A stretch of 64,000 nucleotides of DNA from Rhodopirellula islandica (GTDB lineage Bacteria > Planctomycetota > Planctomycetia > Pirellulales > Pirellulaceae). The DNA lies in NCBI RefSeq assembly GCF_001027925.1, contig NZ_LECT01000017.1:1-64000 (forward strand). The letters are read 5' to 3'. The position numbers were made by a program, and so were the translations under genes. The number at the start of each line of letters is the position of its first letter. Positions within the stretch are counted from its first letter, which is position 1. Below are positions 63,821-64,000 of the stretch, piece by piece. The notes under the pieces were generated by a model that ran no database searches, was not told where the DNA came from, and saw nothing but the letters and a program-made list of their open reading frames with translations.

Positions 63821-64000
63821 TCAGAAGACTTGCACTTCGATAATCTTCGAGAACGAATTGAACACGTAGCCTTTGTTGCCATGCGATCGAATTTGAACGT
63901 AGCGAACCTTGCGGGGTGAGAAGCGATGTTCGGCAGGAGTCGTTGGATCTTCGGGCTTCTCCAGTCGCGTCGCCACCTCCTCGAAGTCGACTCCGTCGGT
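63821..64000 (-). CDS. partial gene: C-terminus of an F5/8 type C (discoidin)-domain protein
   Basis: The minus strand is open from the window edge at 64000 to a TGA at 63823-63821, giving 59 residues that end RYVQIRSHGNKGYVFNSFSKIIEVQVF. The pattern (R-Y-V-Q-I-R-S...E-V-Q-V-F) is the terminal strands of a discoidin domain, which binds glycans. The rest lies outside the window, so length and other domains are unknown. It is upstream of the symporter on the same strand, 193 bases away. Confidence 0.7.
   Translation of the reverse strand, partial: TDGVDFEEVATRLEKPEDPTTPAEHRFSPRKVRYVQIRSHGNKGYVFNSFSKIIEVQVF

Overview
The window looks like a chromosomal segment of a planctomycete of the Pirellulaceae, most likely Rhodopirellula or a close relative. 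The evidence is the combination of gene types: a secreted sulfatase, a DUF1559 prepilin-like protein, a Gfo/Idh/MocA oxidoreductase with a twin-arginine-like leader, a ThuA domain beside a PVC-type CxxCH cytochrome/dehydrogenase, a PEP-CTERM protein, a SecD-SecF fusion, and many compact palindromic intergenic repeats. Base composition is moderately GC-rich, and several starts appear to be TTG or GTG. No rRNA, tRNA or CRISPR array was recognised.

Layout. 0.3-2 kb: a cold-shock protein and a pair of lipoproteins, one extremely His-rich and one with a CxxC motif. 2.5-8.5 kb: cysS-ruvC, a membrane/LRR protein whose stop codon lies in a repeat, a composite repeat, and a PQQ-propeller protein. 8.5-15.3 kb: hypothetical proteins, a CBS protein, a sugar isomerase-thiS-thiG-slyX cluster and a lone cytochrome oxidase subunit III. 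15.3-16.3 kb: a gene-free block made of nested inverted repeats. 16.3-21.8 kb: sulfatase and yajC-secDF. 21.9-30.2 kb: a DegT-like enzyme, ppnP, ThuA plus PVC cytochrome (probably one protein joined across an A10 run), and a Gfo/Idh/MocA enzyme. 30.6-35.4 kb: an IscA-type protein, nusB-ruvA, a thioredoxin-like protein, a DapA-family enzyme and a GNAT enzyme. 35.8-41.5 kb: DUF1559 and TPR membrane proteins, an AEC transporter, and recO-TPR-lptE. 42.2-51.3 kb: tpx, cdsA, the tightly coupled phoH-pgpH-like-ybeY-corC operon, and asnB. 51.4-54.4 kb: a caspase/legumain-like protease and, convergent to it, a DUF4465 PEP-CTERM protein preceded by a cobalamin riboswitch. 54.6-60.75 kb: an accessory, partly AT-rich island. 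60.9-64 kb: an exported HAD-type dehalogenase, a sodium:solute symporter and the end of a discoidin-domain gene.

Most of the window is housekeeping: protein export (YajC/SecDF), envelope assembly (LptE, BamD-like TPR protein, CdsA), RNA and ribosome processing (PhoH, YbeY, NusB), recombination (RuvC, RuvA, RecO) and cofactors (ThiS/ThiG, IscA). The points that stand out are these. (1) The island between two directly repeated 129-bp palindromic elements carries an HTH protein, small lipoproteins, a C-terminally truncated RepA-like ATPase, an excisionase-type HTH, and a 706-residue protein combining papain-like, GNAT and alpha/beta-hydrolase domains. (2) A B12 riboswitch controls a secreted, sorted DUF4465 protein. 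(3) ThuA and the PVC cytochrome are separated only by a -1 frame change at A10. (4) A 324-bp inverted-repeat element occurs in two copies about 94% identical, each nested in arms of the 129-bp family.
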